From Parasphaerochaeta coccoides DSM 17374 (GTDB lineage: Bacteria; Spirochaetota; Spirochaetia; Sphaerochaetales; Sphaerochaetaceae), in assembly GCF_000208385.1 (NCBI RefSeq), contig NC_015436.1, forward strand, positions 186,001 through 250,000: DNA of 64,000 bases, in the 5' to 3' direction. The notes beneath the pieces were generated by a model, which saw only the letters and a program-made list of their open reading frames with translations, was not told where the DNA came from and made no database searches. This document shows positions 26,951 through 33,921 of this stretch, one piece after another (within the stretch, counting starts at the first letter, position 1; every line of letters starts with the position of its first letter). A program made the translations under genes and the position numbers.

Positions 26951-28198
26951 ATGGATACTACTGGAAAATATATTTTTATGCATAGAGATGATGAAGCCGC
27001 TGTAGTGGAATTTAACTTGGAAGACGGGTATTTGTTCAATGTTCTTGAGGTAAAGAATGAAAACCTTATTCCCCTTCGTGCAAATAAGAGTATCGGTGAT
27101 TTCCGACGATGGTGGCAAGATAGAGCAGTCCCTCGGACACAAGGATCGGTCTTAAATTTTCTTAGGAAATATGATATTCACACAACGCAAGGATATCTTT
27201 TGAAAAACTTTGGATTGAGTCTTAGTGATCATTATTGGGTCAAGCCGAAAGACAGCCAGTTAGCATGGGAAGATGTCAATTTGTTTTCCCACGATTTTGC
27301 TGAACCTTTTTCTATGCTTCGGCACAATATCGGAAGTGAAGGCTATGAAAAGGGAAGGTTTTCCCCTGCGGCTTCTACAGGCGGTGAAATGCCCAAACAT
27401 TGGGTAATACAAGACGGGGAAAGATATCTCATTAAGGAACCTGAAAGACCTCTGTTCCAGCAGGCAATCAATGAAGTATTTGCAACTCAACTTCATGAAA
27501 TGCAAAAGAAACAGCCTTTTGTATCTTATTTCTTTGCCAGTCAAAGAAACGATCCTGAGCGAATTTTTTGTGCATGTAAAAGTTTCGCCTCACTTGACTT
27601 GGAGTTCATCCCTGCTGTTGACCTGGTGGGAGGAGGGGAAAATACCGGAAAGAATGGATTTGACCTTTTCATCGATAGATGCGTAGAGGGGGGATTGGAT
27701 AAGGATAAAATTAGAGACTTCTTAGAATATCAGATTGTCACGGATTTTCTCATCTCCAATACCGACCGGCATCTCAATAATTTTGGAGTATTGCGCGATA
27801 CCCATACTCTAAATTATGTGTCACCTGCGCCGATTTTTGATTCTGGAAACTCCATGTTCTATCTGCATCCGCTTGGGGCGGCCTCTAAGCTGGCGATTAT
27901 TGATATCCAGACGAACAGTGTTTTTGCGGATGAGAAAAGCCTTATTGGATATGTGAAGAATCTGAACTGCGTTGATGTTTCCGAACTGCCTGGAGCAGAG
28001 GTCGTTGAAACATTGTATTCAAAGGATCCCCTCAAGACCACGCAAGCAAACAAAAAAATAGCCGAAGGGTATTCATTGAAAATTGACATGCTAAATCAGC
28101 TCCAGCGTGGCATTCCTTTTGACCATCTTTTTGAAAAAGAAATATCAAAGACCAATTTACATCCTTCGCTACAAAAAGACAGAAAGCGAGAAAGATGA
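26951..28198 (+). CDS. HipA-like Ser/Thr kinase family protein (copy A)
   Basis: A 415-residue protein with a family-specific N-terminal domain (MHRDDEAAVVEFNLEDGYLF, RRWWQDRAVPRTQG, LSLSDHYWVKP). The HipA-type catalytic core has LIKE at the phosphate-binding strand (near 162), catalytic loop NTDRHLNNFGVL at 270-281, and metal-binding IFDSGNSMF in place of DFG. All core residues are present, so it could be active, unlike the CtkA-like relic ahead of it. GAGG lies six bases before the ATG. Substrates are unknown; HipA itself phosphorylates GltX. Paralogue of 34737-35942, with more than half of the aligned residues the same by eye. Confidence 0.8.
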   Translation: MDTTGKYIFMHRDDEAAVVEFNLEDGYLFNVLEVKNENLIPLRANKSIGDFRRWWQDRAVPRTQGSVLNFLRKYDIHTTQGYLLKNFGLSLSDHYWVKPKDSQLAWEDVNLFSHDFAEPFSMLRHNIGSEGYEKGRFSPAASTGGEMPKHWVIQDGERYLIKEPERPLFQQAINEVFATQLHEMQKKQPFVSYFFASQRNDPERIFCACKSFASLDLEFIPAVDLVGGGENTGKNGFDLFIDRCVEGGLDKDKIRDFLEYQIVTDFLISNTDRHLNNFGVLRDTHTLNYVSPAPIFDSGNSMFYLHPLGAASKLAIIDIQTNSVFADEKSLIGYVKNLNCVDVSELPGAEVVETLYSKDPLKTTQANKKIAEGYSLKIDMLNQLQRGIPFDHLFEKEISKTNLHPSLQKDRKRER

Positions 28199-28285
28199 AC
28201 ATATTATTTGTAAATTGACTACTTGTACTCTTTGAGCTGCCGCGTATAAACTTGTGATTGAAAAACTTCCCATGGAAGAATTTTT

Positions 28286-28552
28286 TCAACGGTCATATAC
28301 TTCCCGGCGATGGGCAACATCGGAAATAAAAATAATCATGCTCTTGCTATCTATCGTGGCAATTAGACGGTATGCGCCGACCCGATACCGCCAGAAGCTT
28401 TTTTTGTTTCCTGTGAGTGCTTTTCCATGCAAGCGTGGGTTTTCGCATCCGGAAAGATTTTTTTCAATCCACCGGTATATGATGTATGAGATTTGGCGGT
28501 CGAGGCTTTTCATTGCCTTGACCGCTTTGTCTTCTAATTCTATGGAATACAC
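28286..28552 (-). CDS. RelE/ParE-family toxin (copy A)
   Basis: An 88-residue RelE-fold protein: MYSIELEDKAVKAMKSLDR at the N-terminus and WRYRVGAYRLIATIDSKSMIIFISDVAHRREVYDR at the C-terminus. The R-R-Y core suggests a ribosome-dependent mRNA interferase. It starts one base after the antitoxin stop, so the pair is coupled. Close paralogue of the toxin at 32509-32775 on the opposite strand. It converges with the HipA-like kinase gene. Confidence 0.9.
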   Translation of the reverse strand: MYSIELEDKAVKAMKSLDRQISYIIYRWIEKNLSGCENPRLHGKALTGNKKSFWRYRVGAYRLIATIDSKSMIIFISDVAHRREVYDR

Positions 28553-28553
28553 T

Positions 28554-28781
28554 TTATTTGAATCCTAGGATTTTTCCGACTTCATCAAGAGAATACAACT
28601 TTGCGGTTCCGTTTTTTCTTGCGGTCTCAAATTCCTGTAGGGTTTTCAGGTCGTACTCGTCTTCCAGCCTATCAAAGATAGCATTCCTTACGGCGTTGGA
28701 CAGGCTTTGTCCCTTCACCTTGGCATAGCTGTCCAGCCAGATTTTTTCTTGTTCGGACACTCTGAAAGATACATGTGGCAT
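28554..28781 (-). CDS. RelB/DinJ-like antitoxin (copy A)
   Basis: Seventy-five residues starting MPHVSFRVSEQEKIWLDSY, a ribbon-helix-helix N-terminus followed by a toxin-binding helix (AVRNAIFDRLEDEYDLKTLQEFE). The ATG at 28781 has GGGAGGAAACC ahead of it; an upstream in-frame ATG at 28814 is less well placed. Antitoxin precedes toxin, as in classical relBE. Confidence 0.88.
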   Translation of the reverse strand: MPHVSFRVSEQEKIWLDSYAKVKGQSLSNAVRNAIFDRLEDEYDLKTLQEFETARKNGTAKLYSLDEVGKILGFK

Positions 28782-28893
28782 GGTGGTTTCCTCCCTGTGA
28801 TACACATGTAGCACAGATGGCTTTTTGTGTCAACCTTTGGCGCTTTTCAAGTTTTCCAAGCACGGTGAACGGGCTTGGAAACGGCAGAAAAAC

Positions 28894-28931
28894 CTTCGTA
28901 CTTTTGGCGAAAATCTTCGTACTTTTGGCGA
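28894..28931 (+). repeat. iteron-like direct repeats, site 1
   Basis: Two exact 17-bp copies of CTTCGTACTTTTGGCGA with a period of 21 bases, at 28894-28910 and 28915-28931. Confidence 0.7.
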
Positions 28932-28956
28932 CATCTCCCCACACCCCTCTTATAAT

Positions 28957-29026
28957 GTACCCAGTAGTACCAGTAGATAAGACCATTAAAGTCTCAATTC
29001 GGCAAGATAGCAAGAAAAGTCAGTAA
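28957..29026 (+). pseudogene. relic of a gene start behind iteron-like repeats, site 1
   Basis: ATGTACCCAGTAGTACC starts a 23-residue reading frame (MYPVVPVDKTIKVSIRQD...). The same 5' sequence recurs at 30770-30793 as IPVVPID. Both copies follow paired direct repeats, which suggests two remains of the same plasmid-type gene. The product is not recognisable. Confidence 0.35.
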
Positions 29027-29072
29027 TGGAGGGACGGCTAAATGAGCCTCCGTTACTTTTCCTATCTCATTT

Positions 29073-29231
29073 TCAAGATAGTCGTGCTTCGGTCTTCACT
29101 TTATTTTTTGCTCCTTTTGGCCGACCGGATTTTCCTTTGCGGCTTTTCAGTTGCTCCATGACAGTATCGTCAATCAGATATATCCCGCCGAATTCTGCGG
29201 CAGCTTCTTTGACCGTAATGTATTTTGACAT
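29073..29231 (-). CDS. small putative DNA-binding protein
   Basis: Fifty-two residues, MSKYITVKEAAAEFGG...GRPKGAKNKVK. The start looks like the first helices of excisionase/MerR-like HTH proteins and the end like the basic GRPKGSKNK tail often found on them, but the middle is short, so it may be a deletion derivative. It begins one base after the stop of the small membrane peptide and is probably co-transcribed with it. Confidence 0.45.
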   Translation of the reverse strand: MSKYITVKEAAAEFGGIYLIDDTVMEQLKSRKGKSGRPKGAKNKVKTEARLS

Positions 29232-29232
29232 G

Positions 29233-29319
29233 TCACTTCACCAGAGGGATGATGATATTGACGATATTCAGCACAATCAGGGCAATGAGCAGCCATTCAG
29301 TTCTTGTAAGTTTATTCAT
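29233..29319 (-). CDS. 28-residue single-pass membrane peptide
   Basis: MNKLTRTEWLLIALIVLNIV followed by NIIIPLVK: a short polar N-terminus and one long hydrophobic helix. AAGGAG lies eight bases before the ATG, a strong ribosome site, so translation is likely despite the size. Size and layout resemble small hydrophobic toxins or membrane regulators. No known family can be assigned. An 8-bp hairpin lies in its leader. Confidence 0.5.
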   Translation of the reverse strand: MNKLTRTEWLLIALIVLNIVNIIIPLVK

Positions 29320-29356
29320 TGACGTTTCTCCTTGTTCGTTATAGATTTATCAATAG

Positions 29357-29378
29357 CGGAGGGAGTTTCCTCCCTCCG
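29357..29378. promoter_or_regulatory. hairpin in the leader of the membrane peptide gene
   Basis: CGGAGGGA (29357-29364) pairs with TCCCTCCG (29371-29378) across a 6-base loop, 38 bases upstream of the peptide start. It could be a terminator of an opposing RNA or a translation-control stem. Further upstream, TAGTAG-TG-CTACTA (29422-29435) is another palindrome. Confidence 0.5.
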
Positions 29379-29379
29379 T

Positions 29380-29908
29380 GTCCGCTTAGAAGATGGAGAG
29401 TACCGTTTTCAGGATTTCTGGTAGTAGTGCTACTAGAGCAATCTTATCGGTTCTTCTCCATCTTTTCTTTTTCCGTTTCACATTGTTTTTACATCCCTTT
29501 TTTCTTGATGATTAATAGTACCATGATACCCTCTCCCATTTTGTCAATATATTATTTAGTATAATCAGTAATATATTTGAGTAACCTATAGACTGTAACC
29601 AAAGTTGTAGCGTTGTAAATGGTGGTGATGCGATATGGACGAATAGAAAAAAAAACGCCCAAGTTTTGAATAGAGAAAAGGTCGAAGCAGGAACTTCCAA
29701 TGCGGATGTCCGTCACTGCAAAAGTGCAGCCATGGAAAATGAAGACAGAGGTGCTGGTTGGTAATTATGATATTAGAGAGCTTATGGTCATTCAGTATCA
29801 TTGAAGCTAAGGATGATTGATTTCGCAATTTCTCACATCTGATTTCGCGAAATACTATGCTGTAGAAATAAACACTCAGTAAACAATATGGATAAAACAG
29901 ACAAAAAG
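29380..29908. other. AT-rich region without recognisable genes
   Basis: It contains a minus-strand TTGACA near 29550 and an 11-codon ORF (MVLLIIKKKGM) behind a GGGAGAGGG ribosome site, possibly a leader peptide for the small membrane peptide gene. The remainder shows no coding similarity. Confidence 0.35.
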
Positions 29909-30013
29909 GTGTTTAATCTGGCGTTTACTGGGTGTTTAACTTTTTTAAACGTTCTGGATGTTAAACAGGTTGGATAGGTATGAGAGCTGTTTTAAACGCT
30001 TCTTTTCGCAAAA
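29909..30013. repeat. dispersed repeat with TTTAAAC boxes, copy 2
   Basis: The first 30 bases equal 26508-26537. The flank again has TTTAAAC boxes (29944, 29960, 29992) and ends with a shared TTTAAACGCTTCT...TTCGCAA stretch. Here no kinase gene follows; the 23-bp tandem array does. Confidence 0.7.
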
Positions 30014-30051
30014 TTATCAGTGTTTCTTGGATTAATCACTATCAATCTATT

Positions 30052-30362
30052 CTGGATTCAACAATCATCTACTTCTGGATTCAACAATCATCTACTTCTG
30101 GATTCAACAATCATCTACTTCTGGATTCAACAATCATCTACTTCTGGATTCAACAATCATCTACTTCTGGATTCAACAATCATCTACTTCTGGATTCAAC
30201 AATCATCTACTTCTGGATTCAACAATCATCTACTTCTGGATTCAACAATCATCTACTTCTGGATTCAACAATCATCTACTTCTGGATTCAACAATCATCT
30301 ACTTCTGGATTCAACAATCATCTACTTCTGGATTCAACAATCATCTACTTCTGGATTCAACA
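30052..30362. repeat. 23-bp perfect tandem array, 13 copies plus a partial
   Basis: The unit starts CTGGATTCAACAATCATCTA and ends CTT. Thirteen identical copies run from 30052 to 30350, then a 12-base partial copy. A degenerate unit (TTGGATTAATCACTATCAAT) sits just upstream at about 30027. There are no spacers, so it is not a CRISPR. Because 23 is not divisible by three, the array stays open in two frames over 100-139 codons; those frames are most likely incidental. Confidence 0.9.
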
Positions 30363-30425
30363 CTTTTTCCGACGCATAAGCAAAAAATGTAAAAAATAAA
30401 TCTATACAAAATAAGCAAATAGCAC

Positions 30426-30498
30426 TGGAGCTTAGGGGATTCGAACCCCTGACCTATTGATTGCGAACCAATCGCTCTACCAACTGAGCTAAAGCCCC
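30426..30498 (-). tRNA. tRNA-Ala (anticodon CGC)
   Basis: A 73-base cloverleaf on the minus strand. Acceptor GGGGCTT pairs with AAGCTCC and includes the G3:U70 pair that identifies alanine tRNAs. The D-arm is AGCTCAGTTGGTAGAGC, the anticodon loop TTCGCAA, the T-arm AGGGGTTCGAATCCCCT, and the discriminator A. CCA is not encoded. It lies between the two accessory modules. Confidence 0.95.
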
Positions 30499-30715
30499 GA
30501 ATATTTCATGTTGAGAAAACCAATTTAACGTATTTACTACGCAAAATAACCCCACTAAACTAACATAATTCCGGAAGTGCGTAAAGTATCTTCGGACACC
30601 ATAGCGACAAAAAAACTCTCGTGCCTATGACGGCGCAGGGAGAGCCGATGATTCGTCAAAATGTGTACATCTTGATTTGTCCACAGGTTATCCCCGTGAA
30701 TCTAGGTTAAGAAGC
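30499..30715. other. intergenic region upstream of tRNA-Ala, no gene seen
   Basis: It includes TGTGTACATCT near 30661, a partial match to the iteron-like unit that follows. It should contain the tRNA promoter. Nothing else could be assigned. Confidence 0.4.
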
Positions 30716-30793
30716 GCGTAAATCTACCGTAAAAAGTGCGTACATCTACCGTAATTTTCTATATATAAGGTATACCAGTAGTACCAATAGATA
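30716..30793 (+). repeat. iteron-like direct repeats and gene-start relic, site 2
   Basis: GCGTAAATCTACCGTAA (30716-30732) and GCGTACATCTACCGTAA (30738-30754) form a pair with a 22-base period. Sixteen bases later comes a sequence close to 28957-28979 (CAGTAGTACCA-TAGATA). The arrangement parallels site 1. Confidence 0.6.
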
Positions 30794-30867
30794 GTACCCA
30801 ATAATTATCTACTGGACATACGGAATACATTTACTTAGTGATAGGAAAGAGCCGGGCATTTTTATTT

Positions 30868-31122
30868 TTACCCTGTACCCATGGACAAGGCTTCTTTCTC
30901 TGCTTGCTGGCCTTCGTTGAAGGAAAGAGGGTAGACTTTCACTTCAATATCAAAGTCAACCCGAAACGCATCGACAGCTTTTTCCCGGTGTTCTACCCGT
31001 TGTATTTCATCAAGGAACAGATAACGCCTGTGGTTTTTCGTCAGCATTCCCTTCACTGTGAGATAAGGATTTTTGTAATCCTTGATTCCGAGAGTACGTG
31101 TCTCATAAAAAATACTGTACAC
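30868..31122 (-). pseudogene. AAA_14/DUF4143-type ATPase fragment with internal deletion
   Basis: Eighty-four residues. RRYLFLDEIQRVEHREKAVDAFRVDFD is the Walker B region of the AAA_14 ATPases of about 400 residues. It jumps directly to IEVKVYPLSFNE, which in intact members lies some 35 residues later, after the sensor segment. Walker A and the whole C-terminal domain are absent. It is a decayed remnant; the sequence after SFNE is unrelated. Confidence 0.65.
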
Positions 31123-31169
31123 TATGCACTGTCCGCAGGCCGAGAGATCCTGCGAAGGAGGACATGCCC

Positions 31170-31748
31170 ATGAAAAAAATATTCACAGCCGTACTGATCT
31201 GTTTCATCGCGGGAGCCGGAGCACACCTGGCGGCCGATTTCTACATCGGTCCAGTCGTAACCTTTTCCTCTAATGCACGAGCTGTGTTTTATGCAGAGGA
31301 TGACCTGGGCGGAGGACCGCAGGAAATCAACAACAGCATTGACGTGGGATTCGCCACACGCGTTTCGGGCAGGCTCCTCCAGCTTGACGCTCTGGCGAGC
31401 TGGTCGCGCAGCGGCGACAATAACATCTTCTGCGCCGAAATCACCGGCGGCGTGCGCATAGCCCTGAATAATGGGCGCGATGCGTATTATGTTTCCGCAG
31501 GGGTAGGACCTGCCCTTATTTTCTCTCCCCAGGACAACGGGAGAACGTTCGTCAGCAACGGACGGACCGGCTCATTCGGGGATGTCCTGCGCTCCGTGCC
31601 GCTCATCGGCAAGGTGTCGCTCGCCTATGAGTCCGCTGACGGGAATGTGCTCGACGCCACGCTACGCGGGATGCCCTTTGAGAAAAGCGGGAGGATTTTC
31701 AGTGACTCGTGGAGCATCCAGGTGAGCTATCTCATAGGACTCACGTAG
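31170..31748 (+). CDS. small outer-membrane/periplasmic protein, hypothetical
   Basis: A 192-residue protein with a clear signal peptide (MKKIFTAVLICFIAGAGAHLAA, then D). The mature part alternates short beta-strands (DFYIGPVVTFSSNARAVFY, YVSAGVGPALIFSP, WSIQVSYLIGL) and ends in a hydrophobic strand, consistent with a small eight-stranded beta-barrel. No family name can be given. GGAGGA lies seven bases before the ATG at 31170 but only one base before the ATG at 31164, so 31170 is preferred. Its GC content is higher than its AT-rich neighbours, so it is probably original chromosome. Confidence 0.65.
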   Translation: MKKIFTAVLICFIAGAGAHLAADFYIGPVVTFSSNARAVFYAEDDLGGGPQEINNSIDVGFATRVSGRLLQLDALASWSRSGDNNIFCAEITGGVRIALNNGRDAYYVSAGVGPALIFSPQDNGRTFVSNGRTGSFGDVLRSVPLIGKVSLAYESADGNVLDATLRGMPFEKSGRIFSDSWSIQVSYLIGLT

Positions 31749-31764
31749 ACGCAAGGAACCATCC

Positions 31765-32238
31765 ATGGATCTGAACCACGAACAGAAGGCCGCGGTCGAG
31801 GATTTTACGCACAACCTGCTCATCCTCGCCGCCTCCGGATCCGGGAAAACACGGGTCATCACCGAGAAGGTCATTCATGCCATCCGAGAGAAGGGGTATG
31901 CGGGCAGCGAGATCCTTGCCATAACCTTCACACGCAAGGCGGCCACGGAAATGCAGGAGCGCCTGCGCACGGGCCTTGACGAGAAGGAGAGGCGTGGTCT
32001 GACAGCCCAGACGTTCCATGCGTACGCGGCCCATGTGCTGCGCACCTATGGATGGCACATCGGCCTTCCCCAGGGATGGAAAATCGCCGATGGGCTGATT
32101 TCACCGGTATTACACTGGCAGATCATAAAGAATCGCTCCTGGGAAATCCTTGGCGAGCTGATAGAAACCGAGGGAGGAACACTCCCGGCGCTTGAAGCCT
32201 TGGCAATTCAGAACTATCTACACAAGGGAAAAGATTGA
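31765..32238 (+). pseudogene. truncated UvrD/Rep-type DNA helicase
   Basis: The first ~115 residues are a normal superfamily-1 helicase N-terminus: Q-motif MDLNHEQKAAVE, Walker A LAASGSGKTRVITEKV, motif Ia ITFTRKAATEMQ and TAQTFHAYAAHVLR. After GWKIADG the sequence becomes unrelated and stops at 157 residues, where about 650-750 are expected. It is therefore a decapitated helicase gene cut at about 32110, 170 bases before the relBE pair. The remainder is not found in this window. Confidence 0.75.
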
Positions 32239-32280
32239 TTAAAAAGCCTAAACGTATTACGTTGTAATACGGATGGATAT

Positions 32281-32508
32281 ATGCCACATATCACATTCAG
32301 GGTTTCCGACCAAGAAAAGAGCTGGATAGACAGCTATGCACAAGTGAACGGAGTAAGTATTTCCGATGCAGTAAAGACGGTTTTCTTTGAGAAGCTGGAA
32401 CACGAATATGATTTGAAAATCATACAGGAGTTTGAAGCGGAGAAAAAAAGCGGCTCCTTGAAGGTTTATTCTCATAACGAAGTGGGAAAAATGCTGGAAT
32501 TGAAGTGA
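32281..32508 (+). CDS. RelB/DinJ-like antitoxin (copy B)
   Basis: Seventy-five residues, MPHITFRVSDQEKSWIDSYAQV..., the same length and layout as the antitoxin at 28554-28781, with a ribbon-helix-helix N-terminus and a C-terminal toxin-binding segment (EVGKMLELK). The stop is followed immediately by the toxin ATG. Confidence 0.88.
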   Translation: MPHITFRVSDQEKSWIDSYAQVNGVSISDAVKTVFFEKLEHEYDLKIIQEFEAEKKSGSLKVYSHNEVGKMLELK

Positions 32509-32775
32509 ATGTACTCCGTAAAATATACCGAGGGAGCAGTCAAGGGAATGCAGAAGCTCGACCGCCATACGGCGATGCTCATATACAGTTGGATTGAAAA
32601 AAACCTTGTCAGGGGTACTGACCCACGCTTACATGGGGAAGCCCTTGGCGGCGATAAAAAAGGCTATCGGCGGTATCGTGTCGGTTCGTACAGGTTGATT
32701 GCTGAAATAGATGATGGGCAGGTAATTATTTACCTTATCAATGTAGCTCATCGCAGGGACGTATACGACCGTTGA
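32509..32775 (+). CDS. RelE/ParE-family toxin (copy B)
   Basis: Eighty-eight residues with the RelE core RLHGEALGGDKKGYRRYRVGSYRLIAEI and the ending AHRRDVYDR, matching the copy A toxin in length and in most conserved positions. It directly abuts the antitoxin. The pair faces the Fic copy B module, whereas the copy A pair faces away from its module on the other strand. Confidence 0.9.
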   Translation: MYSVKYTEGAVKGMQKLDRHTAMLIYSWIEKNLVRGTDPRLHGEALGGDKKGYRRYRVGSYRLIAEIDDGQVIIYLINVAHRRDVYDR

Positions 32776-32904
32776 TCTTTGACCGGAGAGGGGAAAAGCC
32801 TTTGGCAGAAAGAGTTGTTCTGAGTTCCGAAACTATGAGATCAAAGAAAGAAAAACGACCAAGAGTCTATTGGCACAGCGGATGTTGCAGGAAAAATAAG
32901 ATGG

Positions 32905-32927
32905 TATTAACATTATTCATGTTAATA
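32905..32927. promoter_or_regulatory. palindromic operator candidate upstream of Fic copy B
   Basis: TATTAACAT-TATTC-ATGTTAATA, a perfect inverted repeat with 9-bp arms, lies 43 bases before the Fic start. Its position suits an autoregulatory site for a toxin-antitoxin operon. Confidence 0.55.
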
Positions 32928-32969
32928 ACATAATTAAGACTGAGAATTGAACACCGGCGGGAAATTGCT

Positions 32970-33767
32970 ATGGATGATACAAAAGAAAAAATATTCGAGG
33001 CCGTCGATGCACGAAAGGCCGCCTTCGATACAATAAGACCTTTTGAAGGCGCACATATGAAGCAGCTCAAGGAACATTATCGCGTTGAAACTACGTGGAG
33101 TTCCACTGCTCTGGAAGGCAATACGCTGACCTTGAAAGATACCGTAATGATCCTTCATGAAGGAATCACCGTAGGGGGGCATCCCTTCCGGGAAACAATG
33201 GAAGTGTACGGACATGCCAAAGCGTTTGATTTCATGTATTCCTTGATAGGTCAAAAGAGGATCACGGAGGGGGATATCAAAAGGCTGCACGAACTTGTGG
33301 CATTTGAGAATAAAGAGATTACTCCTGGACGGTATCGGGATAGTAATGTCATGATTGTGGGAGCGCAGAGCATCCCTCCCCGATGGCAGGATCTTCCCAA
33401 GGAATTATCGTCTTATTATAACTGGCTTGAAGCATACAGGGATCGGTATCATCCGATTGAATATGCGGCTCTTGCCCATCAGAAGTTGGTGGCGATACAT
33501 CCGTTCCGTGACGGAAACGGCCGGACATGCCGTCTTGTCATGAACGCTCTATTTCTCCAGGAAGGCTATATGCCTCTTTCTATAACGCCTGATACCAAAC
33601 GGGAGTATGACCAGGCTTTGGACATTGCGGCCTCATGGGGGAATGCCGTGCCGTTCGTGGAGTTCATAGGTCGCAAGCAGATTGAAAATTATGACAAGCT
33701 CATGGAGAGGTTACATGTCCCTTTTCAGGAGCAGGGCGGGGGGATTGAACGTGAGAGAAGCCGGTAG
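32970..33767 (+). CDS. Fic family AMP-transferase (copy B)
   Basis: A 265-residue Fic protein with catalytic motif HPFRDGNGRTCR from residue 177 and inhibitory motif STALEGN near 45-51, so it is self-inhibited like copy A. It lacks the C-terminal winged helix and HQVK linker of copy A. The end of the gene overlaps the start of a Phd-like ORF by 23 bases, an unusual order because phd normally precedes doc. GGCGGGAAATTGCT precedes the ATG. Confidence 0.88.
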   Translation: MDDTKEKIFEAVDARKAAFDTIRPFEGAHMKQLKEHYRVETTWSSTALEGNTLTLKDTVMILHEGITVGGHPFRETMEVYGHAKAFDFMYSLIGQKRITEGDIKRLHELVAFENKEITPGRYRDSNVMIVGAQSIPPRWQDLPKELSSYYNWLEAYRDRYHPIEYAALAHQKLVAIHPFRDGNGRTCRLVMNALFLQEGYMPLSITPDTKREYDQALDIAASWGNAVPFVEFIGRKQIENYDKLMERLHVPFQEQGGGIERERSR

Positions 33768-33921
33768 TGCAGTCATTTTCAAGAATAATCGTCCCAAGTA
33801 TTTGTTGGTTGACTTGTCGCAGGAAGCACTTTTGGAACTCACTGATGATGAGAAGATTGAGATTGTCGCCAAACGTATTCTTGAGAAGCATCGGAAAGCC
33901 TTTGAAGAACTGGCAAGATGA
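33745..33921 (+). CDS. Phd/YefM-like antitoxin, short form
   Basis: Fifty-eight residues from a TTG at 33745 with a GGGCGGGGGGA ribosome site: MNVREAGSAVIFKNNRPKYLLVDL..., then a charged helix (LTDDEKIEIVAKRILEKHRKAFEELAR). The AVIFKNNRPKYLLVDL strand-turn-strand resembles the Phd/YefM DNA-binding fold, but the first 20 or so residues seem shortened. An ATG at 33715 is an alternative start. The stop overlaps the ATG of the next ORF, so it is translationally coupled to it. It may neutralise the overlapping Fic protein; this is inferred from position. Confidence 0.55.
   Translation: MNVREAGSAVIFKNNRPKYLLVDLSQEALLELTDDEKIEIVAKRILEKHRKAFEELAR

Noticed and set aside
30052-30362. CRISPR array
   Set aside because: The 23-bp units are directly adjacent with no spacers, and no cas genes are nearby.
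29980-30399. Repeat protein encoded by the tandem array
   Set aside because: The open frames arise only because the 23-bp unit lacks stops in two frames; two overlapping frames are equally open, and there is no convincing ribosome site.
30426-30498. tRNA-Ala as integration site of the island
   Set aside because: No second copy of the tRNA 3' end and no integrase were found in the window.
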